From Balaenoptera acutorostrata (Eukaryota; Chordata; Mammalia; Artiodactyla; Balaenopteridae), in the NCBI RefSeq assembly GCF_949987535.1, contig NC_080079.1, positions 51,509,000 through 51,572,999 on the forward strand: a DNA stretch of 64,000 nt, given 5' to 3'. This document shows positions 36,106 to 50,550 of this stretch, in pieces; position 1 is the stretch's first letter; the number at the start of each line of letters is the position of its first letter. Made by a program: the position numbers and the translations under genes. The notes under the pieces were generated by a model. It had not been told where the DNA came from and did no database searches. It saw only the letters and a program-made list of their open reading frames with translations.

Positions 36106-38252
36106 GTCAGTGCTTGCCTCCCAAGCTCCCTCCAGGAGGGAGTCTCACCCGTACACTTGGCCTGTCATGGTCAGCGATATGCCTCAGCTCTGGCTGAGTG
36201 CCCTTGCTCACCAACTTTAATAACTAGAACTCTCTCATTTGCTGAAATTGAAACCAGTCAACTGGGCAGCGCCTCTAAGCACATTAGCAGGCAGTTGTGG
36301 CCATTGTCAGCAGACAGGACATATGAGCTCACTGGGTGCCTCTAATATATAAAAGTTGCATGCTTAGGGAGTAAGGAGACTCCTGTCTCTTAGGCTTCTG
36401 TGATGACTGTTTTGTGGGGCATGATTTCATCTGGCAGGACTGGGGGTAGAGCCTTCCTGCGGGGAGTCATCATTTTGAACCTGTTTTAAGTTCTTCCGTG
36501 TAGAAAGTCAATAATATGGAAACAACTGGGAACTGTCCCAGTTCATCTTCTGAATGCTGAGGCTTAGGTCAACCAGAACATGCTGGATTCCCAGCTGAGC
36601 AGGGAGGGGCAAAAGGGTAGGAGCCTCACTTGCCCACCTGTTCCATTCCTTCCAAGATGAGAAGTACAGTGTGTATGGTTAGTTACTCTGCCACTCTCTT
36701 GACAGAGGTGCAATAGGGTTAGCTCCTCTTGGGCCAGGGAGGAGGATGTGGAGCTGTGCACCTGTTGTGAGAGGTGGTTTTCTCCCTGGATGTTTGGGGG
36801 TAACAGTGAAGCACTGTGGAGACTGTCTGTTGGTAGCCCGGCATCTGCATCTCCACTAGGAATAGAGCACCCAAGAAAACTTCCATTTGATGCTTGGAAA
36901 TTTCTCCCAGTTGGGTTTGTGAAAAGTGCTCAGAAGTTTGTGCATGGGATATGCTTGCCACTCAGCATTTGAAATTAGTTACACCTTCTTTACTTAGCCA
37001 GGCGTAAGGATTGTAGGGCAGAAATGGGCTGTATCTGCCACCTGAGTATCAGTGCCACCCCAGAACATCTTGGTATCATCTAATCAGGGGGCACATGTTT
37101 TGCGGAAGGGGGTAATTAGAATCTCTAGGGTAGGGTGGGTACATGTGTGATTTGCCATGGTACCAAATCCAGTCTGTAACCTTATATGGGCGGGGCGGGG
37201 AAAGGAAACACGCTCCAATAGACAGCAAACGCTAGAAATATGTTCTTGGTTGATAGGGAAACACAGAAGACACTGGGATTTTAGCTGGAGTAACTCCTTC
37301 TTCCCCAAAGCCCATGGCTTCAGGGAGCCATCACAAGGTCTGGGGTCTTTTTAAGGTGGTGAAGGGTTGACCGAGAGAGTGGACCAAAGGCCTCCACAGG
37401 GCCATGGACTTGAGAGCCCTGGGCATATGGGCCAGACGTGGAAGGTGCTTAATGCAAGGATTTGTGTTTTTGGATCTTGCCGTGACCTGTTCTGCCTTCC
37501 TCTCTTCTGGAGTTTGGAAGAAGAGGTGAGGGGCTCTCATGGTGCCTCTGTATTTACCACCCCACTCTCCGTGTGGATGGAAGTGCAGTGCGACCATGTG
37601 GCCCAGGCAGTGTGTGCTCATCCCCACCCGGGGCAGGACAGGGAGGTGCCGGCCACTCTCTATGGGGCCAGACCCCGGGAAGGTCTCACTCCTAGGAAGG
37701 TCCCCCCAGCTTCTCTCTCCTCAAAGGGCTTCGTCCTCCTCCAAACGTACACCAGCCCTGCTGCGCCCTGCCCCATACCCCCCATCCATTTTTCTCAGTT
37801 CTTGCTTACCATACTGCACTCCTTCTACTCCAGGAGAAAGGAGGGCTGCTTCCCGTTACACCAACACGTGCTGCCCTGATGGGGTGGAGGGAGAGGAGAA
37901 AGTACTTCCTGTCTAGGTCTTGATTACTCATTTTGCCCTGGGCAAAAGGCTTAGGTGAGCTCTTTGGTTGCGCATCAAACACGTTGGATACAAAGAATCT
38001 GTCCTGGAGGCCAAGAGAGAAAAGGAGACTGATGGTAGCAGCGAGGAATGCAGTAGAGGGCTTTCTGAAATGGCACACACCCATTAGGAGGATGAACAAA
38101 GCCATGGCTCTGAGGTGGGTAGCTAGTCATCATCAAGTGAGGTCAGTGCAATATCGAACCTAGAATCCTGGCCACCCTACCTCTCTTTGTTCCTTCTGAG
38201 ACCCAGGCACTACATAAAGTGCAAGATTTAAGAGTGACATCATAGAGATCTT

Positions 38253-39389
38253 GTAGCAGTAGTAGCAGCAGTAGTAACAGTAGCAGCAGTAGCAGTAATA
38301 GTAGCAGTAGTCACAGTAGCAGCAGCAGTGGCTATAATAGTGTTAGTAATAGTAGCGGTAGCAGTAGTAGTGATAGCGGCAGTAATAGTAGCAGCAGTAA
38401 TAGCAGCAGAAGGAGTAGTAGCAGTAGTAGCAGCAGTAATAGTAACAGTAGCGGCAGTAGCAGTAATAGTATCAGTAGCAGCACTAGCAGTAATAGTAGC
38501 AGTAGTCACAGTAGCAGCAGTCACAGTAGCAGCAGCAGTGGCTATAATAGTGTTAGTAATAGTAGCGGTAGCAGCAGTAGTAGTAATAGTAGCAGCAGTA
38601 ATAGCAGCAGAAGTAGTAGCAGTAGTAGCAGCAGTAATAGACGTAATAGTAGCAGTAGTCACAGTAGCAACAGTAGTACCTATAGTATTAGTAATAGTAG
38701 TGGTAGCAGTAGTAGTGATAGTGGCAGTAGTGGTAATAGTAGCGGTAGTAGTAGTAGTAATAGTATCAGTAGCAGCAGTAGCAGTAATAGTAGCAGTAGT
38801 CACAGTAGCAACAGTAGTACCTGTAGTAGTGTTAGTAATAGTAGTGGTAGCAGTAGTAGTGATAGCGGCAGTAATAGTAATAGTAATAGTAGCGGTAGTG
38901 GTAGTAGTAGTAGTAATACTAGCAGCAGCAGTAGCAGTAATAGTAGCAGTAGTCACAGTAGCAACAGTAGTACCTATAGTAGTGTTAGTAATAGTAGTGT
39001 TAACGGTAGTAGTGATAGTGGCAGTAGTAGTAATAGTAGCGGTAGTGGTAGTAGTAGTAGTAATAGTAGCAGTAGCAGCAGTAACAGTAATAGTAGCAGT
39101 AGTCACAGTAGCAACCGTAGGACCTGTAGTAGTGGTAGCAGTAGTAGTGATAGCGGCAGTAGTAGTAATAGTAGCGGTAGCAGCAGTAACAGTAATAGTA
39201 GCAGTAGTCACAGTAGCAACCGTAGCACCTGTAGTAGTGTTAGTAATAGTAGTGGTAGCAGTAGTAGTGATAGCGGCAGTAGTAGTAACAGTAGCGGTAG
39301 CGGTAGTAGTAGTAGTAATAGTAGCAGTAGCAGTAGTAGCAGAAGCAGCAGTGGCAATAATAGAAGTAGTAGCAACAGCAGCAACAGCA
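38253..39389. repeat. 1.1-kb degenerate triplet array (AGT/AGC-type, RRY register)
   Basis: About 379 triplets, almost all purine-purine-pyrimidine when read in the AGT register (agt, agc, aat, ggt, ggc, gat), with occasional marker triplets (cac, acc, tat, gtt). The 6-mer 'agtcac' occurs at 38309, 38504, 38519, 38657, 38798, 38951, 39101 and 39206; all spacings are multiples of 3, and from 38519 to 39101 they are 138-153 bp, indicating a higher-order unit of about 140-150 bp. Long open frames on both strands here are consequences of the register, not genes. Confidence 0.95.
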
Positions 39390-39545
39390 CAGGAGCCAGC
39401 TTGCTTGGGTTCAAATTTCAGTAACTCTAGTTACTAACTGTTTATTATTATTTATTTGTCATTCTGTGCCTCAGTTTCCTTCTGTGTAAACTGGGGATTA
39501 GAACACTACCTACCCCTCAGAGTCATAATGAAAATTAAAGGGGAG
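39390..39545 (+). repeat. MIR SINE
   Basis: 'gcttgggttcaaatttcagt', 'ctgtgcctcagtttccttct' and 'gtgtaaactggggattagaa' match MIR sense. It directly abuts the end of the triplet array. Confidence 0.85.
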
Positions 39546-42500
39546 AACAACTGTTCGAAAGCAATTCGAACAAGGCTGAGCTCTTAACAGTACCGCTCTG
39601 GAGGAGGGAGCCAGGTGTGTTCAGGGTTTCCACGGCAAGGCTGAACACGGCCTCGTTATTTTGTGTATGATGTAGTCCGCTCTCTTCTTGAGCATGCTCT
39701 TGGAAAGCCTCACAGTGGGTGGGAGAGCACTTCCCACCTGTCCAGCCCCTGATCACCGTCATCCAGCACCATTTACTGTCCGCATCAGTCACACAGGAAC
39801 TCAATCATCGCTTCCTTGTGTGGGATAGGAGAGGCCTTGTCTTTGCGACCCGCTTAGCTCTTCAGACAAGACCCTGCTCCTTGGAGACTCTCGATAAGGA
39901 CTGATGGGGTGGATCTGTTAAGAATGCAGGTCTTAACATAAGTTAAACTGTCTCTAGAAGCCTCTTTATAGATCCATAAATAAAATACGTTATTAAAGCA
40001 ATCTATCTCCATTCATTGCATCTCCTTCCTTGTGCGGGCTATGATGAGAGGCAAACGTGGATTTATTTACTCATCCTACCCAACAACCATTTGGGCAGAT
40101 TCATCTCATTTACAAGCCATTCCCTTCAAGTTTCCTCAGCAGCTATTACCACTTCTTTCCTTCTTAATGACAGTGTAGAAGGCAAACTGATTTCTACTAG
40201 CCTCTAGCTGTGAGATTTATGGAGAAGATTCTAACATGTTTAGCACAACCGGAAAAAAAAAAAACAAACAACATTGATGTCGTGGATTATTAACTTTGTC
40301 TTGATGAAATTAATGAAAATCCTTTTGGAAATGGAACCCTCAAGTCCATCTTTAGTTCCTCCCCCAGATGGCTGCTCTTGGGATGATAATTCTGGATTAG
40401 AAGTTTTCAAGCGGACCATCAAAAACAGGGAATTTTTACAAGATCATTCATCTCTCCGCTTCTGTACTGAGCTGGCCTCAGAAGCTCCATCTTCTTCTAT
40501 TAGGCCTGTGGTCAGGGCTTTCTGTGCTCCAGAGCCAACCAGGCACTGTTATAGCAAATGATTTTGGTTCCTATTTAGTAAAGAGAACGTCTTTTGGAAG
40601 AAAAGTACTTAAATAAGTGGCTTCTAGTGGCTCCAAAAGTATTGCCTTTGCCAGTGTGCCGTGCTGTTGTTTATTTTTCCCTACAAAGCACTGTCTTATT
40701 TGGGTGTTTCTGATTCTTGTTTTCTCGATAAGTTAGTTTAGGGCCTGTCTTACTCAGCCAGTAATAAAAGTGACAACCAGACCTTAAGGACCCCTGAGAC
40801 TTTGCTCAGATTTCATGGGTAGCCTTGGTCAGAGAAGCATCTTTAGCATCCTTGGTCTCCAGAACTGCATTGCCTGGTGACTTCAGGGCTAGGCTATAAT
40901 TGACCTAACAGACACATTGTCACATTGTTACCCCATTTCTATTCAAATGTGTTTCCAAGGCGGGTCGGGCGAATGAGAGAAGCTGTGTTGTCTGGTCACT
41001 GTGAAGCCTGATGCTTGAACTAGGCTGCAGGGGCTAATGTGGTGTTATTATAAAATGCTCCCTCAGGTTGGAATTTCTCTTCTTTGTGCATTTTAAAATT
41101 GTGGAATGGCTTGATAGATGGAATCACTCCTTCCTCGCTCAATCTATTAAAACATTTCACCCTGCCCCTTACATCCCTGTTTCTTTAAGGCTTTCTGGAC
41201 TCTTTCCCCAGCTTACAAGTTTTTTGTCAACCTGCCTGTAGAATTCTTTCCTCTGGAGCAACACTGAGCCTGCTCACCTCAGAGCTACCTTGGACTTCAT
41301 GTCACTTTCTCTGGTTTTCTTCACCCTGAAGACCCAGATGGAACATGTAGGGACCAGACTGGGGAAGCGTGATCATCGATGCCTTTGTCAGGGCCAGTTG
41401 AACAGGTGGTCTGCTTGGGTGCAGCTCGTTGCAGTTCTGGCCGCTGGTGGCCATGTGTATAACTGGAGGCCAGAGAGCCTCGGGTATAGCAAATGCTCCT
41501 CCACAACTCTCCCCCCTACCCCCTCCTCGGATTCAACATGAGCAGAGATCCCCATCATCTTGGCCCTCTGCCACCATCGGCTCCCTCCTCAGGCCTGGCC
41601 GTGGCGCCCTCTCTCAGGACGGGTGGGCTGGCAGCAGGTTGGCAGAGAGCTCTCGCCTGGAGATGGATTTCTCAAGCTGTGACATCTGGGCGTCAGCTTG
41701 TCCTCCCAGCTGGACCCTCTGCTGGCTGCTTGTCTGACTTCGCTGGACGACTAGAGCCTGTCTAAGGATCTGGTCAGAGGTCAGTTCCTGCTGTTTGCCT
41801 CTGTGAGGTCTCCCTGCACTTTGATTGATTAATTACTTTGCTTGATTAATGACGGAGGCAAGAGGAAACTGGGCTCTTTAGAAACCTGGAGGAAATGCAA
41901 CCTTTCTTAATGAGCACATTTCCCACATTTTTAGTTTTGGTGTTGGGTGGGTAGTGGTCTGGTGGCGAGATGCAGCTGGCCCGTGTGGCTGTGACCCTGG
42001 CCTGCCATTCATCTTCCTTTGCCTTCCAGGATGATTTGTACCTTGATAATGTGGATGCACAACAGTTCCCTGGGCCCCTGGAGTGCAAGGGAGGCAAGGC
42101 TGGAGCACCCTAATATGACTTGCCTCAATTCTCAGATTTACTGTGGAGAAACGTGCACAGAGCACTGGGAAGGCAGACAGCCAGTGACCTACCTAGCAGG
42201 GCCGTCATCCTCCGGGGCCTCTCCCTTCCAGCCTGACGGGGGTGGGCATAGGTCTCAGGCTGCTGAGGTCCAGATAGGACTGGACGCGGACAGGTCTCCT
42301 GAAGAGCTCAGCACATTTCACAGGGGGCTTCTATTTTCATTACTCCTGGCCCTAATCCTGCCGCTAGGGACTCAGTAAGGAAGTAAACAAATCATCTGAG
42401 CTTCTGATGGGGCTGCCTCTACCCCACCCAGTACAGATCCAGATGGGAAATCAATGCCTTTCCTGGTTTCAACAAGACAACAAATCCAAGTCTCGGAGAT

Positions 42501-43284
42501 GGTGTCACATACAGTGGAGGTTGAGGTGGGACTTTCGCATTGCAGCTGCACAAACACCCTCTAAGGTTCGAAGTCTTCCCGGAGAAGGCGTGTGTGCTTC
42601 TCCACAGCCCCACCCCCTCCACCCAGGGCCTCATCCTTTCTCCACATCTTGCTGGCTTCCCTTTCCCTATCCACCCTCTCTTTTCTCCCTCTGGGTCTTG
42701 ACTCCAAAGTAAATTCTCCTCATTTTCTCATGAAGATCAATTTAACAATTTTACTGGTAGCCTTTGCTCCTGCTGACACAGGTATTTTCCTAAATAAAAT
42801 ATAGTTACTGATGTAGTGGGGATTCTGGGTGTTAACTGTTCAAAAAAATTATATCTTTCCATCCTTGGTCCTCTGGCTTCATGTGATTGGTCTGTAATTA
42901 TCCAGCAGCCAGGAATGTCTGCCTGGGTTTCTCAAGAGCTGAAGCCCCAGTCAAGAGCTCGTGGCTGAATTCTGTCTTCCGTTTCCTGCAGATGTGAGGA
43001 CCTGCCTCTTATGTAGGTATTGCCTTTGGAAATGCAAGCCTTGCCAGGATGCCCCCATCTCATGGGAGCACATAACCCAGATTCTGACTACAGATGGGCA
43101 GTTCCACATGGAATATACCCATGTGGAGGTCCTGTTTCCTTTCCCAGGGTGGCTTCTGTCCTCCATCACTCCTATTCTAAGAGGCATCCTCTTTCCAAAC
43201 ACTTTGACATCTGTTTACATCGGTGTTTTTTCCTAAGAACAGATTTAAAACTATTCATTCAACATCCATTAATTCCACAAACAC

Positions 43285-43400
43285 CCCTGAAGCACTTATT
43301 ATGGGCCATTTCCTATGTTAGACATTTCACAAATGTTGTCTCTCTGAATTCTCACAAACTCCAAATAAATTGAGAATTTTAATCTCCGTATAGTAGCACG
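43285..43400 (-). repeat. MIR SINE, antisense, 3' half
   Basis: 'gaagcacttattatgggcca', 'gacatttcacaaatgttgtc' and 'gaattctcacaaactcc' follow the reverse-complement MIR 3' part. Confidence 0.6.
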
Positions 43401-45913
43401 TTCCAGTTATGGAGAATGGCATATGCAAAGGCCAAGAAGCCAAGGAGAGCAGGGGCTGAATTCAGTGTCTGAGGCAAGGGGTGAGAGGCAAGAAGTGTTT
43501 GGAAATCAGTCATCGAGGAGGGCAGCTGCAGGGCACCGAGGCTTGGGGTGCAGCCCTTGGAGATGTGACAGGACAGGATGTACATCTGAGAGTGACAACT
43601 CGGTGCAGGGTGGAATTGGAGGGCCTGGGCTGGGAGACGAGGTAACCAGGGGTTACCATCTCCCCAGGGAGAAATGAGGGCACGTGAACTATGCGGTGGC
43701 CGTGGGAAGTGACCATGTAGAGAGGATGTTAGGAAGCTTCCCCAGGGGTGAAACCCCTAAGCCTGGGCAGAGGACGGGCAGCCGGTGACAGTGTGCAGGG
43801 CAGGGCACCTCCCACAGGTACTGGGCTGCAGCTGCCCTAGTCACATCCTGCCTGCCTTCTCCTCTCCCCTGCACACCTGGGTGGTCTTGCTGCAGGATTG
43901 GCTGTGCCCCAGGCTCCCGTGGCTGAGCCAGCCCTGCAGTGCAAATGTCAGGCCTTTGAAGTGGGCCAAGCCACTTCCCTTTCAGGAACCTGGGTCAGGG
44001 TATTGTAGAGGCCCTCACTCTGGGCCTTCCTGTATTGGCAGCTTTTATAGAACACCCCGGGAGCAGAGAAGTGGCCTTTTTCTCAAAGGGCAACTCTGCA
44101 ACCCTTCAGAACATGCAGACCTGAAAGGCCCGGATCAGGCCCGGGAGGCTGTGGCAGTCGTGACCTTGCTGCCGGGCCAGGAGAAAGCCAGGGACGTGCA
44201 CCCAGGTGAGCAGATTTCAGGCAACGCTGGGGATGTGAGACTCAGGGCTGATCCTTGCTCAGTCTTTTGACCCAGAAGCTACAGAAGCCAGATATGACCC
44301 CTGCTTGCCCTTGAAAAGCTTTCGGACCAAGGGGCATTGAAGGACAGGGTGAGTGGTGGTGGAAGATAGAGACTGCTTTTCACGATAGCCCCCACGCTTC
44401 TGTGTGCAAGACCCACGCTGGGCCCCAGCCGCCAGCGATACCCCTGGACAAGCTCTCAGCTCATCCACATTGAAGTCAGGAGCCTGCTGGGGTCCTTCAT
44501 TTCCCCTTCCATTCCTTTCTGTCCCTGTTACCCCCCAAAACAGAAATGCATGCAAAGAGCTCAGGATGGTACTAGGCACCCAGGGTTATCACCATCTGCA
44601 TTTCACAGGGCGGGTAAATCAGGGCTGCCCCACTGCACCTCTCTAGGGCCACTGATCGCACTGTATTTTATTGTCATCAAGATAAGGCTAGAGCTTTAAA
44701 TGACTTGTTCAACATCACCTCGCAGGTAAGTTCCAGAGGAGATTCAACTCACCCATACAGTGAGCATTTATCAAGCATGTGCTATATCCATGTGCTGCTG
44801 TCCACTCTGGGGGTTCAGCAGTGAGTGGAGGTGGCCCAGGCTGTGATGAATCCAAAGCTCTTGCTCATCCTCTCAGGGCCCCAGCTAAGCTCCCCACATG
44901 GTAGAGTAAGAGTTGTACTGTATGACAGCAAAAGGGGACCCCAGCATGCATCTCTAGGTGGCTCACTGAACCAGCTGGGCCCCTTGCAGCTGCGTATCCA
45001 CTTAGAATGGAGGCCACAGGCTCCCAGGAAGGCCTCTCCCAGCTCTGGCTCTTGTCTGCCTCTGACTTTACTCCATCTGGCATCTCTGACCTGGTCCCAG
45101 GTCTTTTGCTGTGCATCTGGGTCTTTCCTCTGCCATGCCCTTGGCCTCGACACTTGGCCTCTCTTTAGCTTCTCAAGTCTGCTCTTACCTGAAATGCTTT
45201 TACAGTCTTTTGTCACTTTAGTGCTGCAGTGTTCCTAGGCCAGCCAGAGCCCAGGGCTCCTGCCAGCAGAGGAGTGAGGTGACAGTGTCTGCTCTGCTTG
45301 TTTGTCTTTTGCTAGTGAACTCTGTGCTGGACCTCATCTGAGATGTGAGGGAGAGAGGCAAGGACTCTTTCAGGGCCAGGGCCCCTTCTCTGACCCTGTG
45401 ACCTGTAGCTCCAGCTCGGGCTGTTTGCCCCTCGAGACCAGCAGTGAGCGAGGGTCCATGCAGCTGAGAGCCTCTGTCCTTCTACACTTCTCCTCTTGGC
45501 TCAGGGACCTGGCTTGACCAAGCCGGGACACTGGGACACTGGTCTTCACCCACCCACCATGAGGAAAGGCTTTTCTTATGTTTGTCAGGACCTGGAGGGA
45601 GCCCCAAGCAGAGGCTGCCTTTTTACTCTATGTTCTTGATCTTTTCCCCTGAAAGTCCCTTCTCTGGACAACCAGACTGTGAGGGTAGCATCCCTGCCTG
45701 TGTGTACCCACCAATGGACCTGGCAAGTCACCTACGTGAGGGTGCTGAGGTTGGTGAGCAGACCGTGGAGCCACAAGCCGGTACTGGAGTGTTAGCTTCT
45801 GCCCAAGGCAGGGAGAAGTACCGAGACAGCACCTTACAAGAGAGGGGGCAGGAGTGAGTGGACAGATGGAAACAACTCCAGGTTGACTCAAGAAGGCTCA
45901 AGAAGACACTCTG

Positions 45914-46206
45914 GGGGCTTCCCTGGTGGCGCAGTGGTTGAGAATCTGCCTGCCAATGCAGGGGACACGGGTTCAAGCCCTGGTCTGGGAAGATCCCACA
46001 TGCCGCAGAGTAGTTGGGCCCGTGAGCCACAATTACTGAGCCTGCGCGTCTGGAGCCTGTGCTCCGCAACGAGAGGCCGCGATAGTGAGAGGCCCGCGCA
46101 CCGCGATGAAGAGTGGCCCCCGCTTGTCACAACTAGAGAAAGCCCTCGCACAGAAACGAAGACCCAACACAGCCATAAATAAATAAATAAATAAATTTTA
46201 AAAAAA
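45914..46206 (+). mobile_element. CHR-type SINE, short subfamily
   Basis: Complete element with 'ggttcaagccctgg' B box, body 'cgcgatagtgagaggcccgc' and a (TAAA)n tail. The duplication 'aagaagacactctg' (45900-45913) recurs at 46207-46220 with one change, 13 of 14 identical. Confidence 0.95.
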
Positions 46207-46370
46207 AAGAAGACATTCTGAGCAAGCTATAAATGAGAACCAGATTTTTGTTTGAACAAAGGAGGTCCCCTCTCAAGTCAAAGTTGGAGGCAGAAAATCT
46301 CTTTTTCGTGCTATTTTGTATGTTTTCTCTTTTTGTGAACCAAGATCAATGTGTACATTCTTAGCAGAGA

Positions 46371-46492
46371 TCCATCCATCCATCCATCCATCCATCCATC
46401 CATCCATCCACCCATCTTCCCCACTCACCTCCACATACCCATCCATCCAGACTCATCCACCCATCCACCATGCATCCATCCATCAAACATGC
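46371..46492. repeat. (CATC)n tetranucleotide repeat
   Basis: About ten uninterrupted 'catc' units at 46371-46410, then degenerate units to about 46490. Confidence 0.93.
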
Positions 46493-48519
46493 GTTAAGCA
46501 CCAACCGTGTGTCTTGGTTGGTGCTGAGTTCGAGAGATAGTGAAAATATATAGACCTGGAAAAGAGCATTGCTCAAGCCTGTTCTTCCTTTGGCCTTTCT
46601 GAGTCACATCCTGTTTTTTCCTCTTCATGTCAGGCCTTTCTGCATTCATACATTTGTATCGTATGAATCACTTATGTAGTTAAGTACTTTAATTTATTGT
46701 GACTAGAAGTGCTGGAGGGGAAAAAAAGGAAATTCCACTGGGCGCTAGTCTGGGCCACTGCAGGGGACGTGTTGCCCTGTGTGTGTGTGAATGCACGTAT
46801 AGGCGGGGATGTGGGTCAAAGGGTCCCAGCTGGTTGAATAGCATTGGCTGTGAGTGGGTGGCTGGGAGATCCACAAACGTCTTGAGAAGAGAAATCTTCA
46901 CATCGTCAAGGACTCTCAGCTTTGAGTTACCCTTTTGGAAGAAATAAAATAAAAAATAAGACCAAGCCAACTCAAAGTGGCTTACATCCTCTTAGAACAC
47001 CTCCATTATTGGTTTGTATTTCAGAGGGGAGGTACACATGTCAGAAATAATTTTGCAGTGGTAGAGGCTCCTGAGAGCTGGGGGCTGACAAGAGCAGGGA
47101 GTGGGTTTGTCTCTCTCATCGAGGCAATGATCCCCCAGGGTTCAAGGAGTGGGAGACAGTGTTCTGTCCTGTCTGTTCCCTGCAGGACAGGGGGTGGATT
47201 CCCGGTGGTGGGAGTGATTTCTCTCTGCTGTCAGGTAAGCATCTGTGTAGTGCAGGACCCTGAAAAAGGTCACTAGGCACTGACATGCCTGCTTCCCTAT
47301 GGCCTGAGGACCTTGTTTAACTAAATCAGCAGTGGTCGGTCACGCCAGGCTTGCTCCTGCCACCTCTGAGACATCTCCTGTCCATCTTCCACCTCCCGAA
47401 TGGAGAGGCGTCAGACATGCACGCCTTAGTGACATACATCCCTGTGCCCACTGCAAGGACACCAGTTGAGGGTGGATAGGACAGGGCTGTGCAGGAATGG
47501 TCAAGCACAGGGACATCCATGGAGGAAGAGGTCAGCTCTGCTCAGACATGTCACGGCAGAGATGACCCCCGGAGGTTAACATGAGTTGGGGAAAGGGCAC
47601 GATGGAGCAGATGTGTGTGATGCCCTGGACCAGCTCCTTTGGGCCACCTCTGATTTCAGTTGCAGGGGACAGTTCCTAACACCCAAGTTCCTGTCTGGGC
47701 CTCTGCTCTGGGGGTATCCCATCTAAGACTTGTGAGGAAGGGAATTGCAGGCTGAGAACAAGATATGGAGGTGTTGAGAGTGTGAGGGGCATACTGGGGA
47801 GCAGTGGGAGGTGGCTGGAATTCGTCCCACAGCCCAAGGATCCTATTTGATCTTCCTAGGAGTCCTGTGAGGCCAACATATTCTCCTATTTATATCTGGC
47901 GATTTTGTTTTTCTGAAATATTTTTAGCAGACACCTTGCTGCTGAGGTGTGCAGAGAATCATCCCCTTGACCCACTTTGGCTAATGGTTGTTTGTGCAAC
48001 AGTTACCCCTGAGGGGTCACAAACCTGACCGAGGATGGGTGTTACTTCCCCCCCCCCCCACTTCATGCTCCGTGACAACCCCTTGGAGGAGCGGGGTGGG
48101 GTGGGGTGGTGCTAACCTCGGAAAGCAGGGCTGCCCTCCTCCCCACCAAGGGCTCTTGTGACCGCTGGAGTCCAGGCTCATGCCCATCCGGGTCTTAATC
48201 ACGGTCATGAGGGTGGCCCAGACCTGTCCCACCCCTGCATCTCACCACTGTGGTGCCGTTCTTCTCACTGTTACTACAAACTTTCCCTTACTACCGTGCT
48301 CTCGAGAGTTCTGAAAGGGACTGTGTCACCTCTAAGATCCAGCTCTACTGTGGACAGCTAAGCAAAGGAGTAATTCTCAGAGGCTCATGGTTGCAAATTC
48401 CAAATGCATCCCCTAGCCAGCAGTAATGTCACTGTAGTGCAGGCTCCGTGGCCTCCAGAATCTCACACAAGCTGCCAGTGTCACTCAGGGCACCATCTAC
48501 CCTAGGCCTGTCCAGGGAC

Positions 48520-49638
<1,119 letters not shown>

Positions 49639-49654
49639 TGAGCTGGGGTTCATG

Positions 49655-49745
49655 GATGCGTGTTATTATTATCTTCATTTTATATAAGGAGATTAGTATC
49701 GGAGAGGTTATGTAACTTGCCCAAGATCACAAGTAAGTAAAAAAT
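49655..49745 (-). repeat. MIR SINE, antisense core
   Basis: 'ttattattatcttcatttta', 'ggagaggttatgtaacttgc' and 'ccaagatcacaagtaagtaa' match the reverse-complement MIR core. Confidence 0.85.
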
Positions 49746-50394
49746 GGAGGCAACCAGCTTGCTCATGCCTGCCAGATACCCCACTCTGCAGGCTGCCACT
49801 GTCCCCAGGAGAGTTTGTCTCAGTTGGCAGTGCACGTGCTACTCAGCAGGACCTCACCTTGTGTGTGTGTGTGCATCCCTGTGCATACCTCGGCATACCT
49901 ATGACTTGGTGGATTTCTTGTCACACCTCAGCATGTAGGACATCATGTGTCCTATATGCTTAGGTGTGACAGTAAATCCATCAAAAGACTGGATCTGAAG
50001 TGAACTGGGTGATCCGCAGAAGACATGTTAGAGTGAATTGGCTTTGAGAAGCTTCAAAAAGACATTTAGGGAAATCTATAGTGCCAGGAGTCTTAGTCAC
50101 AGTAAATTCTGCATGGTTTCTATAGCAGTGAATGGAGTCTGATGTTGGTTTGAATCTGCTACAGCCCAAGCCCGAGCGGGGGCCTCTTTGGGGCCAGCTC
50201 ATTCTCTGGGACTCTCCCCGCTTACAGTCTGTGGGAGATCAAGGCTGGATGTGACCCCCCACCCCAGGCTTGAAGAAAGAAAAGGGCTCAGCACAGGCTC
50301 ACTCAGCCCCTCTGCCGCTTGCTACTCCAGAGCCCACAGAGCGACCAGAGAGAGGCGCAGGGCTGGCGCGCCCCTACATCCGGTGTGTGCCAGA

Positions 50395-50550
50395 CACCAC
50401 GCTTTGTACACATTTTCTCCTTCGGCCCTTGCAGGCTCTGTGATGTGGGTCTAATTAACGCCAGGCTGAAGCTGGGAGACGGGAGATGACTTGCCCAAGG
50501 TGGCAAAGCCAGGACTTGAGCTGGGTTTTAGCCTCCAATGCTCACGCTCG
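50395..50550 (-). repeat. MIR SINE, antisense
   Basis: 'caccacgctttgtacacatt', 'gatgacttgcccaaggtggc' and 'aaagccaggacttgagctgg' match MIR in reverse complement. Confidence 0.8.

Noticed and set aside
37367..37879. 170-codon open frame
   Set aside because: No recognisable domain, overlapping frames on both strands, intronic GC-rich composition; treated as chance.
38240..39437. Open frames of 369 codons (+) and 323 codons (-) rich in Val/Ala/Ile and Thr/Ala
   Set aside because: They run through the triplet array; any register lacking TAG or TAA stays open by construction. No start context, splice support or domain.
46371..46492. CRISPR-like array
   Set aside because: The regular spacing is a CATC tetranucleotide microsatellite with no spacers.
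48093..48109. G-quadruplex motif (ggggt repeats; also 56044-56057)
   Set aside because: Only three G-runs of at least three are present in tight succession at each site, so a stable intramolecular quadruplex is not well supported.
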